64,000 bases of DNA from Alicyclobacillus shizuokensis NBRC 103103. GTDB lineage: Bacteria > Bacillota > Bacilli > Alicyclobacillales > Alicyclobacillaceae. A program made the translations under genes and the position numbers. Location of the stretch: the NCBI RefSeq assembly GCF_001552255.1, contig NZ_BCQV01000009.1, positions 16,139 to 80,138 on the forward strand, given 5' to 3'. The notes under the pieces are model-generated. The model made no database searches. It saw nothing but the letters and a program-made list of their open reading frames with translations, and was not told where the DNA came from. Each line of letters opens with the position of its first letter. Position 1 is the stretch's first letter. Positions 10,889 to 18,916 of the stretch are shown in pieces.

Positions 10889-11428
10889 ATGCCGTTGGTG
10901 GGCAGTCCTGCTCCCGATTTCGACATGTTGTCGACAAAGAACCTGAAAACCCTGAATGAACGGGTCAAGTTGTCGGATTACAAAGGCAAATGGCTGGTTC
11001 TGTTCTTCTATCCGCAAGACTTTACATTTGTCTGTCCGACCGAGATTTTGGCGATGAACGAGCGTCTGCAGGAGTTCAAGGACCTGGACGCGGAAGTCTT
11101 GGGTGTGAGCACGGATAGCGTACACAGCCACAAGGCGTGGATTGAGACCCCCCGGGACAAGAATGGCCTGGGCGGCATTGATTACCCACTTGCGGCCGAC
11201 TTCACGAAGGAGGTCGCCCGTAAATACGATGTCCTGGTGGAGTCGGAAGGTGTGGCTCTGCGCGGGCTGTTCATCATCGATCCCGATGGTGTTCTGCGCT
11301 ATCAGGTGGTTCATGATTTGAACATCGGGCGCAGTGTGGATGAGACGCTGCGTGTGCTGGAGGCGCTGCAGGCGGGCGGCCTGTGCCCGGCCAACTGGAA
11401 ACCTGGGGACAAGCTGCTGGAAGTATGA
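10889..11428 (+). CDS. 2-Cys peroxiredoxin (AhpC/TSA family)
   Basis: This thiol peroxidase reduces hydrogen peroxide and organic peroxides in the cytoplasm. The 179-residue protein has the peroxidatic cysteine in DFTFVCPTE (Cys49) and the resolving cysteine near the C-terminus in GGLCPANWKPG (Cys166), the typical 2-Cys arrangement. The start ATG at 10889 is chosen because GGAGG ends 8 bases upstream. It has its own promoter and terminator. No dedicated AhpF reductase is nearby, so thioredoxin is the likely reductant. Confidence 0.95.
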   Translation: MPLVGSPAPDFDMLSTKNLKTLNERVKLSDYKGKWLVLFFYPQDFTFVCPTEILAMNERLQEFKDLDAEVLGVSTDSVHSHKAWIETPRDKNGLGGIDYPLAADFTKEVARKYDVLVESEGVALRGLFIIDPDGVLRYQVVHDLNIGRSVDETLRVLEALQAGGLCPANWKPGDKLLEV

Positions 11429-11465
11429 GCTTGTGGCCGTCGCGCAGAAGCTGTCTGCCGAGAGG

Positions 11466-11490
11466 AGGGTTCGGGTGACCGAACCCTTTT
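11466..11490 (+). terminator. Terminator of the peroxiredoxin gene
   Basis: GGGTTCGG and CCGAACCC form a perfect stem with loop GTGA, followed by TTTTGTGTT. Confidence 0.85.
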
Positions 11491-11534
11491 GTGTTATAGC
11501 ATGATGCGATGATATGCATGGGATGGGAGCGCGA

Positions 11535-11564
11535 TTGACAGCTGCATTGTCCAACCGCTACAAT
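11535..11564 (+). promoter_or_regulatory. Promoter of the fadR-etfBA operon
   Basis: A perfect TTGACA (11535-11540) and TACAAT (11559-11564) are separated by 18 bases. Transcription should begin near 11571, directly in front of the FadR operator. Confidence 0.75.
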
Positions 11565-11572
11565 GTGATAAC

Positions 11573-11590
11573 TGAATGAGCATTCATTCA
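11573..11590. promoter_or_regulatory. FadR operator
   Basis: TGAATGA-GCAT-TCATTCA is a perfect inverted repeat with 7-base arms. The arms are identical to those of the Bacillus subtilis FadR (YsiA) box. It covers the transcription start and ends just before the ribosome site of fadR, so autorepression that is relieved by acyl-CoA is expected. Confidence 0.85.
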
Positions 11591-11606
11591 TTAGGAGGGG
11601 AGGCGC

Positions 11607-12281
11607 ATCGGAAACCGTCGGGACGAATCCAAGTATGACGCGATTCTTCGCGCTGCGGTGCAGGTCATGGCGGAGTCGGGGTACCATCACGCCCAGATTT
11701 CCCGCATCGCGCGGGCGGCCGGGGTTGCGGACGGAACCGTCTACCTGTACTTCAAGAACAAAGAGGACATCCTAGTATCGCTCCTTCGCCGCTCCATTCA
11801 GAAGATTGTAGCGACGCTGCAAGACGCTCTGCGCTCTATTGACGACGCGGCGGAGAAGCTGCAGTTTTTGGTCCACCTGTATCTGCGTGAACTCGGGGCG
11901 GATCCAGAACTCGCTATGGTGACACAGGTGCACATGCGCCAGGTGGATGCCGGGATTCGCAGGGCCATAGGGGACTTCATGAAACCGTTTTATTCCGTGC
12001 TGGACGAGATAGTGGAGGCTGGTGTCAGGCAGGGTGTCTTCCATGAACCGATGGATCGGCGCGTCGCCAGGCGCATGATTTTTGGCACGATGGACGAAAC
12101 CGTGACCGCCTGGGTGCTCAGTGGCAGCAAGTATGACCTATACGCACAGGCGGATGCTGTGGTGGACGTGTTGCTCCACGGTTTGTGCGGCAAGCCCGTC
12201 GATTGCCAATCTGCCCATTCTGGGAAGCAAGAGAGGGGTGTCCCGGGTGAACATCATCGTGTGTTTGAAGCAGACGTTTGA
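11607..12281 (+). CDS. fadR: TetR-family fatty-acid regulator FadR, probable ATC start
   Basis: This repressor controls fatty acid beta-oxidation genes and is released by long-chain acyl-CoA in Bacillus. Its helix-turn-helix is ISRIARAAGVADGTVYLYFKN. The family's N-terminal helix (NRRDESKYDAILRAAVQVMA) begins well before the first ordinary start codon (GTG at 11658). In frame, only ATC at 11607 lies at a proper distance (8 bases) from the strong GGAGG at 11594-11598, and a stop codon lies just before that, at 11592. I therefore place the start at ATC, giving 224 residues. The 3' end overlaps etfB by 35 bases. The operon fadR-etfB-etfA matches the Bacillus arrangement. Confidence 0.85.
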   Translation: MGNRRDESKYDAILRAAVQVMAESGYHHAQISRIARAAGVADGTVYLYFKNKEDILVSLLRRSIQKIVATLQDALRSIDDAAEKLQFLVHLYLRELGADPELAMVTQVHMRQVDAGIRRAIGDFMKPFYSVLDEIVEAGVRQGVFHEPMDRRVARRMIFGTMDETVTAWVLSGSKYDLYAQADAVVDVLLHGLCGKPVDCQSAHSGKQERGVPGEHHRVFEADV

Positions 12282-13017
12282 CACGGAGGAACGGATTGTC
12301 CTTGAAGACGGGGTCATCAAGGAAGAGGGCGTCCGCTACGTGATCAATCCGTACGACGAGTATGCAGTCGAGGAAGGAATCCGTCTGAAAGAGGAGCATG
12401 GCGGCGAAGTGGTGGTCATCTCGGTCGGGCCGTCCCGGACCGAAGAGGCGTTGCGGACCGCCCTGGCGATGGGGGCCGACGAGGCTATTCTGGCCGATGA
12501 CCCCGAGTTGTTCGGAGACGAGTACACCATTGCGCGGGTACTGGCGGCTATCATTCAGCAGCGTGAATACGACATCATCCTCGCCGGGAATCAGGCCGTG
12601 GACGACGGCTCTGGGCAGGTGGCCGTGCGTCTGGCGGAGGAATTGGGCATCCCCCATATCTCCACGTTGACCAAACTGGTGGTGGAAGGGGACCGGGTAA
12701 CGGGCTACCGGGACGCCGAGGGGAACGAAGAGCATGTGGAAGGGAAACTGCCGATCCTGGTCACGGCGCAGCAGGGCTTGAACGATCCGCGTTATCCTTC
12801 GTTGATAGGGATCCGCAGAGCGGGCAAGAAGCCCTTGAGTCATGTGACCAGGGCGGATCTAGGATTGTCCCGGGACGATATCCGTCCCCGCACGCAAGTC
12901 GTCAAGACGTTCCTGCCCGCAGCCAAGCAGGCTGGACGCATATTGAGCGGAGACCTGGATGCTCAGGTGAATGAGTTGATCACGGCCCTGCGTACCGTGG
13001 AGAAAGTCATAGATTGA
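12247..13017 (+). CDS. etfB: Electron transfer flavoprotein, beta subunit
   Basis: EtfB forms with EtfA the FAD carrier that takes electrons from acyl-CoA dehydrogenases and passes them to the respiratory chain. The 256-residue protein starts MNIIVCLKQTFDTEERIVL, and shows NPYDEYAVEEGIRLKE, AGNQAVDDGSGQV and the PRYPSLIGIRRAGKKPL recognition loop of EtfB. The GTG at 12247 is preceded by GAGAGGGG. It overlaps the end of fadR. Confidence 0.95.
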   Translation: MNIIVCLKQTFDTEERIVLEDGVIKEEGVRYVINPYDEYAVEEGIRLKEEHGGEVVVISVGPSRTEEALRTALAMGADEAILADDPELFGDEYTIARVLAAIIQQREYDIILAGNQAVDDGSGQVAVRLAEELGIPHISTLTKLVVEGDRVTGYRDAEGNEEHVEGKLPILVTAQQGLNDPRYPSLIGIRRAGKKPLSHVTRADLGLSRDDIRPRTQVVKTFLPAAKQAGRILSGDLDAQVNELITALRTVEKVID

Positions 13018-13037
13018 CAGACTGGGAGGGGACCGGC

Positions 13038-14024
13038 ATGGCCAAAAAGGTGCTGGTGGCGGCCGATGTACGCGCTGGAAAACTGCGTAAGGTCACATAT
13101 GAGATGCTGGCGGCAGCGGGACGCGTCGCTGAGGGGGGACCAATCGCAGTCGCCATCCTGGGACACCGGGTGGAGAACCTGGCGGCTGGGCTCGGCGATT
13201 TTGGCGCAGATACGGTATACGTCGCGGATGCCCCTCAATTGCAGGAGTATACGCCCGCGGCTTATCGCAAGGTGTTGCTGGAAGTGGTGCGAGGTTTTAC
13301 GCCGGACGTGATCTTGTTCGCCCATTCGGCGGTCGGGCGGGATTTGGCGCCGATGGTCGCTATGCGGATGGGCGCCGGGCAGGTGTCGGACGCCGTGGAC
13401 GTGGCGATGGAGGGCGGACAAATCGTGTTCACGCGGCCCATCTATGCCGGCAAGGCATTCACGAAAGTGGTGGTGCGTGAAGGTGTGACCGTGGCGACCC
13501 TTCGCCCGAACAACCTGGAAGCGGCTTCCGGAGGGCAGGGTAAATCTGGGACGATACAAAAGGTCGACGTCCAGTTGGAGCCGGCGGACCTGAGTACGAC
13601 GGTGCGGGAAATCGTCCAGAAAACCACCGGCGGGGTAGACCTGGCAGAGGCCCGAATCATCGTCTCCGGCGGCCGAGGTGTCAAGAGCGCGGACGGATTC
13701 AAGCCGCTGTATGAATTGGCCGAGGCCTTGGGCGGTGCGGTTGGCGCCTCCCGCGGCGCCTGCGACGCCGGCTATTGTGATTACGCCCTGCAGATTGGTC
13801 AGACGGGCAAGGTGGTGACCCCGGATCTGTACATCGCCTGCGGTATTTCCGGGGCGATTCAGCACTTGGCGGGCATGTCGAATGCCAAGGTGATTGTGGC
13901 CATCAACAAGGACCCAGAAGCCCCCATTTTTCAGGTGGCGGATTATGGCATCGTCGGCGATTTGTTTGAGGTGGTGCCTAAGATCACGGCGGCCGTGCGC
14001 CAGCTAAAAGGGCAAAGCGTATGA
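13038..14024 (+). CDS. etfA: Electron transfer flavoprotein, alpha subunit
   Basis: EtfA carries most of the FAD site. The protein has 328 residues. The C-terminal FAD domain shows VSGGRGVKSADGF, VGASRGACDAGY, QIGQTGKVVTPDLYIACGIS and NKDPEAPIFQVADYGIVGD, the standard signature order. The ATG at 13038 has GGGAGGGG 7 bases upstream. It is the last gene of the fadR operon and ends before a strong terminator. FadE at 49591 is a likely electron donor. Confidence 0.96.
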   Translation: MAKKVLVAADVRAGKLRKVTYEMLAAAGRVAEGGPIAVAILGHRVENLAAGLGDFGADTVYVADAPQLQEYTPAAYRKVLLEVVRGFTPDVILFAHSAVGRDLAPMVAMRMGAGQVSDAVDVAMEGGQIVFTRPIYAGKAFTKVVVREGVTVATLRPNNLEAASGGQGKSGTIQKVDVQLEPADLSTTVREIVQKTTGGVDLAEARIIVSGGRGVKSADGFKPLYELAEALGGAVGASRGACDAGYCDYALQIGQTGKVVTPDLYIACGISGAIQHLAGMSNAKVIVAINKDPEAPIFQVADYGIVGDLFEVVPKITAAVRQLKGQSV

Positions 14025-14121
14025 CTCCTGTTCGTCGCACACCCGAGACGGGGACAGACGGGACTGACCGTTCTGCCCCGTCTGTATCTGTGCGGTTTCC
14101 TTCTCCCCGTTGCCCAGACGC

Positions 14122-14153
14122 AAAAGGGATGGGCACGAATGCCCATCCCTTTT
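14122..14153. terminator. Strong terminator after etfA, usable from both strands
   Basis: AAAAGGGATGGGC and GCCCATCCCTTTT pair perfectly over 13 bases around the loop ACGAAT. The A/T ends give a U-run on either strand, fitting the convergent small gene at 14205. A weaker bulged hairpin lies just before it at 14046-14083. Confidence 0.88.
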
Positions 14154-14204
14154 CGCCGAGGCACTATGTATAGACGGACAGACGCCCAGGCTGTCCTTGA
14201 CCCA

Positions 14205-14345
14205 TCACTTGCCGGGGAAAGCTTGCAGCAAGGATACTGCAGCGTCCATGCCGGCGACGTCTGGAAACGGTGGCTGTGGCCGGAAGGTGAAAAAGGCGAC
14301 GATGATGAGGATAACTACAAACAGAATTTCGAAGACCCTCCGCAT
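14205..14345 (-). CDS. Single-membrane-helix small protein of 46 residues
   Basis: The gene is short but well supported. The ATG at 14345 has AAGGGGGAG at a good distance upstream, and the stop lies 51 bases before the shared terminator. The product begins MRRVFEILFVVILIIVAFFT, a positively charged start followed by one hydrophobic helix, then a proline-rich linker (FRPQPPFPD) and a short amphipathic tail. The topology should be N-terminus inside. I do not recognise a family. It could be a small membrane regulator, but that is a guess. Confidence 0.55.
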   Translation of the reverse strand: MRRVFEILFVVILIIVAFFTFRPQPPFPDVAGMDAAVSLLQAFPGK

Positions 14346-14518
14346 GATGCGCTCCCCCTTGACACGAGTATACCCCAGGATTGCCGCCCCTAGCGGTGTT
14401 ACGGGAATTATTGTAGCAGACTGGACGGTAGGCTGCACTCGCTTGCAGGACCATGGTGCGAATCGATACACTGAATGCGAATGACGACAGTCATACTGCG
14501 GCATAGGGGGCGCGGGGG

Positions 14519-14857
14519 TTGGACCCGTTGGATTGGACGCATCAATGGGATGACTACGAGATGATGATGTATGTATGCGACGATCCGGATGAGGAAGGCA
14601 TTCGCATGCAGGTGAGCCGCCGCCAGCATCGCGATGGTGCGGAGGAGTGGGAGCTTCTTTATGACCGCAAACTCGCCGATCTTCCTTCTCGTCCGCCGCA
14701 GACAGAGCATCCCAAGGAGCGGGAAGACTGGGAGGAGTCGCTGTTGCGCACCCACCTGCATGAGCACCCGCACCTGGTCGACGAGGAGAAGCGGTACTTG
14801 GCGGAGTGGCGGCGTCAACGGTCGGATGAGGAGCCGACGGACGGTGGCGAAAGGTAA
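14519..14857 (+). CDS. Hypothetical highly charged protein
   Basis: This 112-residue protein is rich in Asp, Glu, Arg and His and contains WTHQWDDYEMMMYVCDDPDE near the start, then a long charged helical stretch up to HLVDEEKRYLAEWRRQRS. There is no membrane segment or known motif. The TTG start at 14519 has G-rich sequence upstream but no textbook ribosome site, so the start is uncertain. It lies 44 bases before the next hypothetical gene and may be co-transcribed with it. Confidence 0.5.
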   Translation: MDPLDWTHQWDDYEMMMYVCDDPDEEGIRMQVSRRQHRDGAEEWELLYDRKLADLPSRPPQTEHPKEREDWEESLLRTHLHEHPHLVDEEKRYLAEWRRQRSDEEPTDGGER

Positions 14858-14901
14858 AAGCATCAATACCATCCAGGCACCCGCAGGAGGGAGGATGCAA
14901 G

Positions 14902-15342
14902 ATGGGCAAGCGGCGAAAAAAATCGGCGCCCCGAAACGCCGATGCCGTGGATAAGCCAGAAGGAGCATGGGACAGAATGGAAGGGACCGTCTCGGCCGGC
15001 CGACAGGCGGGTTCGCATCGTTCGGCCGCTCGTGGAACGGCCGACACCGGCAGCGCCAGTGTGCGTGAGACCCTGTCCGAGCAGGTCTTGGAGAAGCTGG
15101 AGCGTCTGCGCCGTGAAGCGGAGCAACAGGCGGCTGCAGCTAAGGCCAAGTCGCACCGCAGCCGTGCTTCCGCGACCGCAGGGTTGGAAGGCAGCAATTC
15201 CGATGGGACGGGCGTAGACGAGGCACCATCCGAAGCCGAACCGACGTTTGCCGAGTTGTTCGATCCGCAACCCGAGACCGATGAACTTTCCTTCGCCGAG
15301 CTGCTGCGCGAGTCCCGGCTGGACTGGAGAAAATTCAAGTGA
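14902..15342 (+). CDS. Hypothetical basic, low-complexity protein with coiled-coil segment
   Basis: The 146-residue product opens with MGKRRKKSAPRN, has a coiled-coil-like middle (LSEQVLEKLERLRREAEQQA, about residues 58-77) and ends in two similar short motifs, PTFAELFD and LSFAELLRESRLDWRKFK. The duplicated F-A-E-L motif could be a docking peptide. The ATG has GGAGGGAGG upstream. No family is recognised with confidence; a weak resemblance to Bacillus YqkK-like proteins is possible. Confidence 0.6.
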   Translation: MGKRRKKSAPRNADAVDKPEGAWDRMEGTVSAGRQAGSHRSAARGTADTGSASVRETLSEQVLEKLERLRREAEQQAAAAKAKSHRSRASATAGLEGSNSDGTGVDEAPSEAEPTFAELFDPQPETDELSFAELLRESRLDWRKFK

Positions 15343-15468
15343 CAGGTTCCACGTGTGAGGCATACAGGACAGTGTAAGATATCGAGGGGTGTCGGGCGGA
15401 GGCGTGCAGGGCGATGCGTGAGTTCGAAACACTATATTGGAAATTATGTATAATTATAGAGAAACTGA

Positions 15469-15493
15469 GACCCGCTGTTGCGGGTCATTTTTT
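15469..15493 (+). terminator. Terminator in front of hutH
   Basis: GACCCGC and GCGGGTC pair around the loop TGTT and are followed by ATTTTTTAT. A TATAAT-like element lies only 15 bases upstream (15449-15454). It may end the preceding hypothetical operon or attenuate a hutH leader. Confidence 0.8.
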
Positions 15494-15514
15494 ATGGAGT
15501 TAAAGCGCTGCTGC

Positions 15515-15544
15515 GATGTGCAGGGCATTGATGTGCAGGGCATT
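15515..15544 (+). repeat. 15-base tandem duplication in the hutH leader
   Basis: The unit GATGTGCAGGGCATT occurs twice in a row with no mismatch, between the terminator and the hutH start codon. Confidence 0.9.
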
Positions 15545-15589
15545 GAGGAAAACCCGTATGCGGACACTGACACGGAGGAGGAGACTGAC

Positions 15590-17107
15590 ATGACGCATCC
15601 GGTAGTTGCGCTGGACGGCGAGGGATTGACACCTGAACAGGTGATGGCCGTGGTGGCGGGTGCCACCGTAGAGGTGGGCGCGCAAGCTTGGGATAAGGTG
15701 CAAGAGAGCCGCCAGCGGATAGAGGAGCAGGTCAGGGCGGGGCGCGTGGTGTACGGAGTCACGACCGGGTTTGGCAAGTTGGCCGACGTAAGGATCGACA
15801 GCCAGGACGTCGATCGATTGCAGGTGAACCTGCTGCGCTCCCATGCGGTCGGGGTCGGGAGGCCGTTTGCGACCGATGTGGTGCGGGCGATGTTGACCCT
15901 GCGCGCCAACTCGTTGGCCAAAGGATTTTCCGGTGTGCGTCCGGAAACGCTGCGCCTGTTGGTGGAGATGCTCAACCGGCGGGTGCACCCAATTGTCCCG
16001 GCGCAGGGTTCCCTGGGCGCCAGTGGGGACCTGGCTCCCCTGGCGCACGTTGCGCTGGTGATGATTGGCGAAGGCAAGGCCGAGTTTGGCGGGCAGGTGC
16101 TGCCAGGCCATCAGGCCTTGGCCGCCGCCGGGCTGACGCCTGTGCGTCTATCGGCGAAGGAAGGATTGGCGCTGATCAACGGAACCCAGGCGATGACCGC
16201 CGTCGCTGTCCTGACGCTGGTGGAGGTGATGCGAGTGGGGCTGGCGGCGGACGCGGCGCTCGCCTTGACCATGGAAGCGCTGCAGGGGATTGTCGACGTC
16301 CTGGATGAAGACTTGCTGGTCGTACGTCCGCACCGGGAGTTTGTCGAGGTGGCCCAGCGGATAAAGGCCTGGCTCCAAGGCAGTTCGCGGGTCTCTCGGC
16401 AGGGGGAACTGAGGGTTCAGGATGCCTACTCCATTCGCTGTGCTCCCCAGGTTCACGGGGCTTCCTGGCAAGCCGTCGGATACGCGCGGGGACGTGTGAC
16501 GGTGGAGATGAATTCGGCCACAGACAATCCGATAGTCCTGGAGGACGGCCGCATTCTTTCCGGCGGGCATTTTCACGGCCAACCGATTGCGCTGGCGATG
16601 GACCTGCTGAAGATTGGGGCGGCCGAATGGGGCAGCATTTCAGAACGGCGGATTGAGCGCCTGGTCAATCCATCGTTGAGCGGGCTGCCTGCATTCCTGG
16701 CGGCGGACCCTGGGCTTCAGTCGGGCCTGATGATTGCCCAGTATGTGGCGGCGGCGCTTGTTTCCGAGAACAAAGTGCTGGCCCACCCGGCCAGTGTGGA
16801 TTCGATTCCCTCGTCCGCCAATCAAGAGGATCATGTCAGCATGGGGACGATTGCCGCCCGCCAGTGCCGAGAGATTGTGCACAATGTGGCGCGCGTGGTG
16901 GCGATTGAGATGGCCTGCGCGGCGCAGGCGGTGCATCTGCAGCAGTGCGCGGGCGGTTTGGCCCCGGCCACCAGGCGTCTGCTGGAACAGGTGCGGCGTT
17001 TTGTCCCGCCTCTCACGGAGGACGCGTCGCTCTCTGAACCCATTGAGCGGCTTGCCAAGGCGATATTATCCGGCCAGGTTCCCGGATTCTTGCCTACGGG
17101 TGCGTGA
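15590..17107 (+). CDS. hutH: Histidine ammonia-lyase
   Basis: The enzyme removes ammonia from L-histidine to give trans-urocanate, the first step of histidine degradation. The 505-residue length is typical. The Ala144-Ser145-Gly146 tripeptide in GSLGASGDLAPL makes the MIO cofactor. YGVTTGFGKLADV, ALINGTQAMTA, QDAYSIRCAPQVHGA and NSATDNPIV are family signatures. The ATG at 15590 is preceded by GGAGGAGGAG. The other hut genes (hutU, hutI, hutG) are not here, so the pathway must be completed elsewhere or urocanate is used differently. Confidence 0.96.
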   Translation: MTHPVVALDGEGLTPEQVMAVVAGATVEVGAQAWDKVQESRQRIEEQVRAGRVVYGVTTGFGKLADVRIDSQDVDRLQVNLLRSHAVGVGRPFATDVVRAMLTLRANSLAKGFSGVRPETLRLLVEMLNRRVHPIVPAQGSLGASGDLAPLAHVALVMIGEGKAEFGGQVLPGHQALAAAGLTPVRLSAKEGLALINGTQAMTAVAVLTLVEVMRVGLAADAALALTMEALQGIVDVLDEDLLVVRPHREFVEVAQRIKAWLQGSSRVSRQGELRVQDAYSIRCAPQVHGASWQAVGYARGRVTVEMNSATDNPIVLEDGRILSGGHFHGQPIALAMDLLKIGAAEWGSISERRIERLVNPSLSGLPAFLAADPGLQSGLMIAQYVAAALVSENKVLAHPASVDSIPSSANQEDHVSMGTIAARQCREIVHNVARVVAIEMACAAQAVHLQQCAGGLAPATRRLLEQVRRFVPPLTEDASLSEPIERLAKAILSGQVPGFLPTGA

Positions 17108-17124
17108 GGGAAACCCCGTGCTGG

Positions 17125-17161
17125 CGGGCGGGCGGGCCGGGCGACGGGGCATGCCCGCCCG
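17125..17161. terminator. GC-rich hairpin between convergent hutH and aspA-like genes
   Basis: CGGGCGGGC and GCCCGCCCG can pair around a loop of about 19 bases. There is no T-run, so termination is uncertain. Confidence 0.35.
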
Positions 17162-17173
17162 ATGGGCTGTGAT

Positions 17174-18649
17174 TCAATCGCCGCCGTCCGGATCGGACAA
17201 CGCAGGGAAGCGCGGCGGTGTGTCCAGGGGGATGGCGGCATCCGGGGTCACGGTTCTTGGTGCCACCTGGGACAGGCGGTCAATGTCCAATGCCCGGTCG
17301 ATGACGCTGGGTTGTATCCCCACCTGGATGGCGGCTTCGCGCAGGCTCAAGCTGTGGGCAAGGGCGTGTTTGACAATGCGCGCGGCGGTGTCGTACCCCA
17401 ATTCCACGTTCAGCGCGGTGGCCAGGGACAGGGAGTGTTCTGCGTACGCCCGGCAGCGATCAGCGTGGGCCACAATCCCTCGCACACATTTTGTGGTAAA
17501 GGCCTCCGTTGCTGTTGCCAGAATGTGAATCTCGTGCAGGAAATTGGCGGCCATGACCGGCATCATGACGTTCAGCTCAAGCTGTCCGGCACCGCCAGCC
17601 TGAGCGATTGCCGCGTCGCAGCCCTGTACCTGGAACGCCACCATGTTCAGCATCTCGGCCATGACGGGATTGACCTTGCCTGGCATAATGGAGGAACCTG
17701 GTTGGACGGCGGGCAGCTCAATCTCGGCCAGGCCGGTTCTCGGCCCGGAGGCCAACAGGCGCAGGTCGTTGGCGATGCGCTGCAGGGCCAGGGCCAGGTT
17801 GCGCAGCGCGGCGCTCACCCATACGACCTCGTCTGGATTCTGGTTGAATGTGAACGGGTTCTCCGCCAGGCGAAAGCCAAGACCGGTGAACTCGGCGACG
17901 TTGCGAGTGGCCACCTCTGCAAACCCGGCGGGCGTATTGATGCCTGTGCCCACCGCGTTGCCCCCCAACCCGATTTCCAGCAGGTTGGCCGCGGCTTGTT
18001 CCAGCCAACGCCGGTGCCGTTCCACATTATGGGCATAGGCGAAGAATTCGTCGCCCAAGCGCATGGGCACCGCATCCTGCAAGTGTGTCCGTCCAGATTT
18101 GACTACGCCAGCAAACTCCTGCCCCTTTTGCCGCAACGCCTGCGCTAACTGCGCTAGGGCGGGGTCCAACCTGTGCGCCAACAGCTCCATGCCGGCAATC
18201 TGCATCGCCGCGTGGATGGTGTCGTTGGTTGATTGGGAGCGGTTGACATCGTCGTTTGGATGGACCAGGTTATAGTCCCCGCGCGCACCCCCCAACAGTT
18301 CGGCCGCCCGGGACGCAATCACCTCGTTGGCGTTCATGTTCTGGGACGTGCCGGCTCCTGCCTGGTACACATCGACCTGGAATTGGTCATCCAGTTTCCC
18401 GTCGATAACTTCTAATGCCGCCTGGCAAATGGCGTTGGCCTTACGCCCGTCCATGACGCCCAATTGGGCGTGGGCCTGGGCGGCAGCCCATTTGATGATC
18501 CCTTGCGCGCGAATGAAGGCGCGCGGCAGGCGCAGGCCGCTGATAGGGAAGTTTTCCATGGCGCGGGCGGTCTGCGCGCCGTAGTAGGCGCTTTGTGGGA
18601 TGCGCAGTTCACCGAGCGAATCGCGGGCAATGCGTGTGGTTTCTGTCAA
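17174..18649 (-). CDS. aspA: Aspartase/fumarase-superfamily lyase, probably aspartate ammonia-lyase
   Basis: The 491-residue enzyme belongs to the superfamily that makes or uses fumarate. It carries the signature GSSIMPGKVNP, the active-site stretches SGRTHLQDAVP and HPNDDVNRSQSTNDT, and AYYGAQTARAMENFPISG near the start. The segment VDVYQAGAGTSQNMNANEVI is closer to aspartase (QGGAGTS) than to fumarase (QTGSGTQ), so L-aspartate deamination is my preferred call; fumarase C is the alternative. The TTG at 18649 has AGGGGGG 7 bases upstream and is chosen over the ATG at 18688. It converges on hutH, another ammonia-lyase. Confidence 0.85.
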   Translation of the reverse strand: MTETTRIARDSLGELRIPQSAYYGAQTARAMENFPISGLRLPRAFIRAQGIIKWAAAQAHAQLGVMDGRKANAICQAALEVIDGKLDDQFQVDVYQAGAGTSQNMNANEVIASRAAELLGGARGDYNLVHPNDDVNRSQSTNDTIHAAMQIAGMELLAHRLDPALAQLAQALRQKGQEFAGVVKSGRTHLQDAVPMRLGDEFFAYAHNVERHRRWLEQAAANLLEIGLGGNAVGTGINTPAGFAEVATRNVAEFTGLGFRLAENPFTFNQNPDEVVWVSAALRNLALALQRIANDLRLLASGPRTGLAEIELPAVQPGSSIMPGKVNPVMAEMLNMVAFQVQGCDAAIAQAGGAGQLELNVMMPVMAANFLHEIHILATATEAFTTKCVRGIVAHADRCRAYAEHSLSLATALNVELGYDTAARIVKHALAHSLSLREAAIQVGIQPSVIDRALDIDRLSQVAPRTVTPDAAIPLDTPPRFPALSDPDGGD

Positions 18650-18760
18650 CAGATATCCCCCCTGGCAAGGATCGTCCCCTTCAAACATGGGTAAAAATGG
18701 TTTCCTTTACAATCTTCCCAATCCGCCGTGGTTCGCAACCTCCCTACATCTATTACGCGG

Positions 18761-18790
18761 AGCATAGCGATTTTGCACAAAGTATGTTAA
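18761..18790 (-). promoter_or_regulatory. Candidate promoter of the aspA-like gene
   Basis: On the minus strand TTAACA (18790-18785) and TATGCT (18766-18761) are separated by 18 bases. The start codon is about 110 bases downstream. Confidence 0.5.
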
Positions 18791-18916
18791 AGATCTAGAA
18801 AGCAGTGGTCGCTGGTTGACGGTTTTCATCCGGCACTGCCACCTGCCAAGGGCGTTTGCCAGCCAAAGGGTAGGGCGACGAGCTGTATACCGTAAAATGA
18901 CGAGAGGTTGTTGACA

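Noticed and set aside
14205..15338. 377-residue minus-strand reading frame
   Set aside because: It overlaps two plus-strand genes and is Ser/Pro/Ala-rich antisense sequence. Only its last 46 residues, with their own ribosome site, look real.
17174..18649. Fumarase C as the first choice for the lyase
   Set aside because: The QAGAGTSQNMNANEV segment resembles aspartase more than fumarase (QTGSGTQSNMN), but the call remains open.
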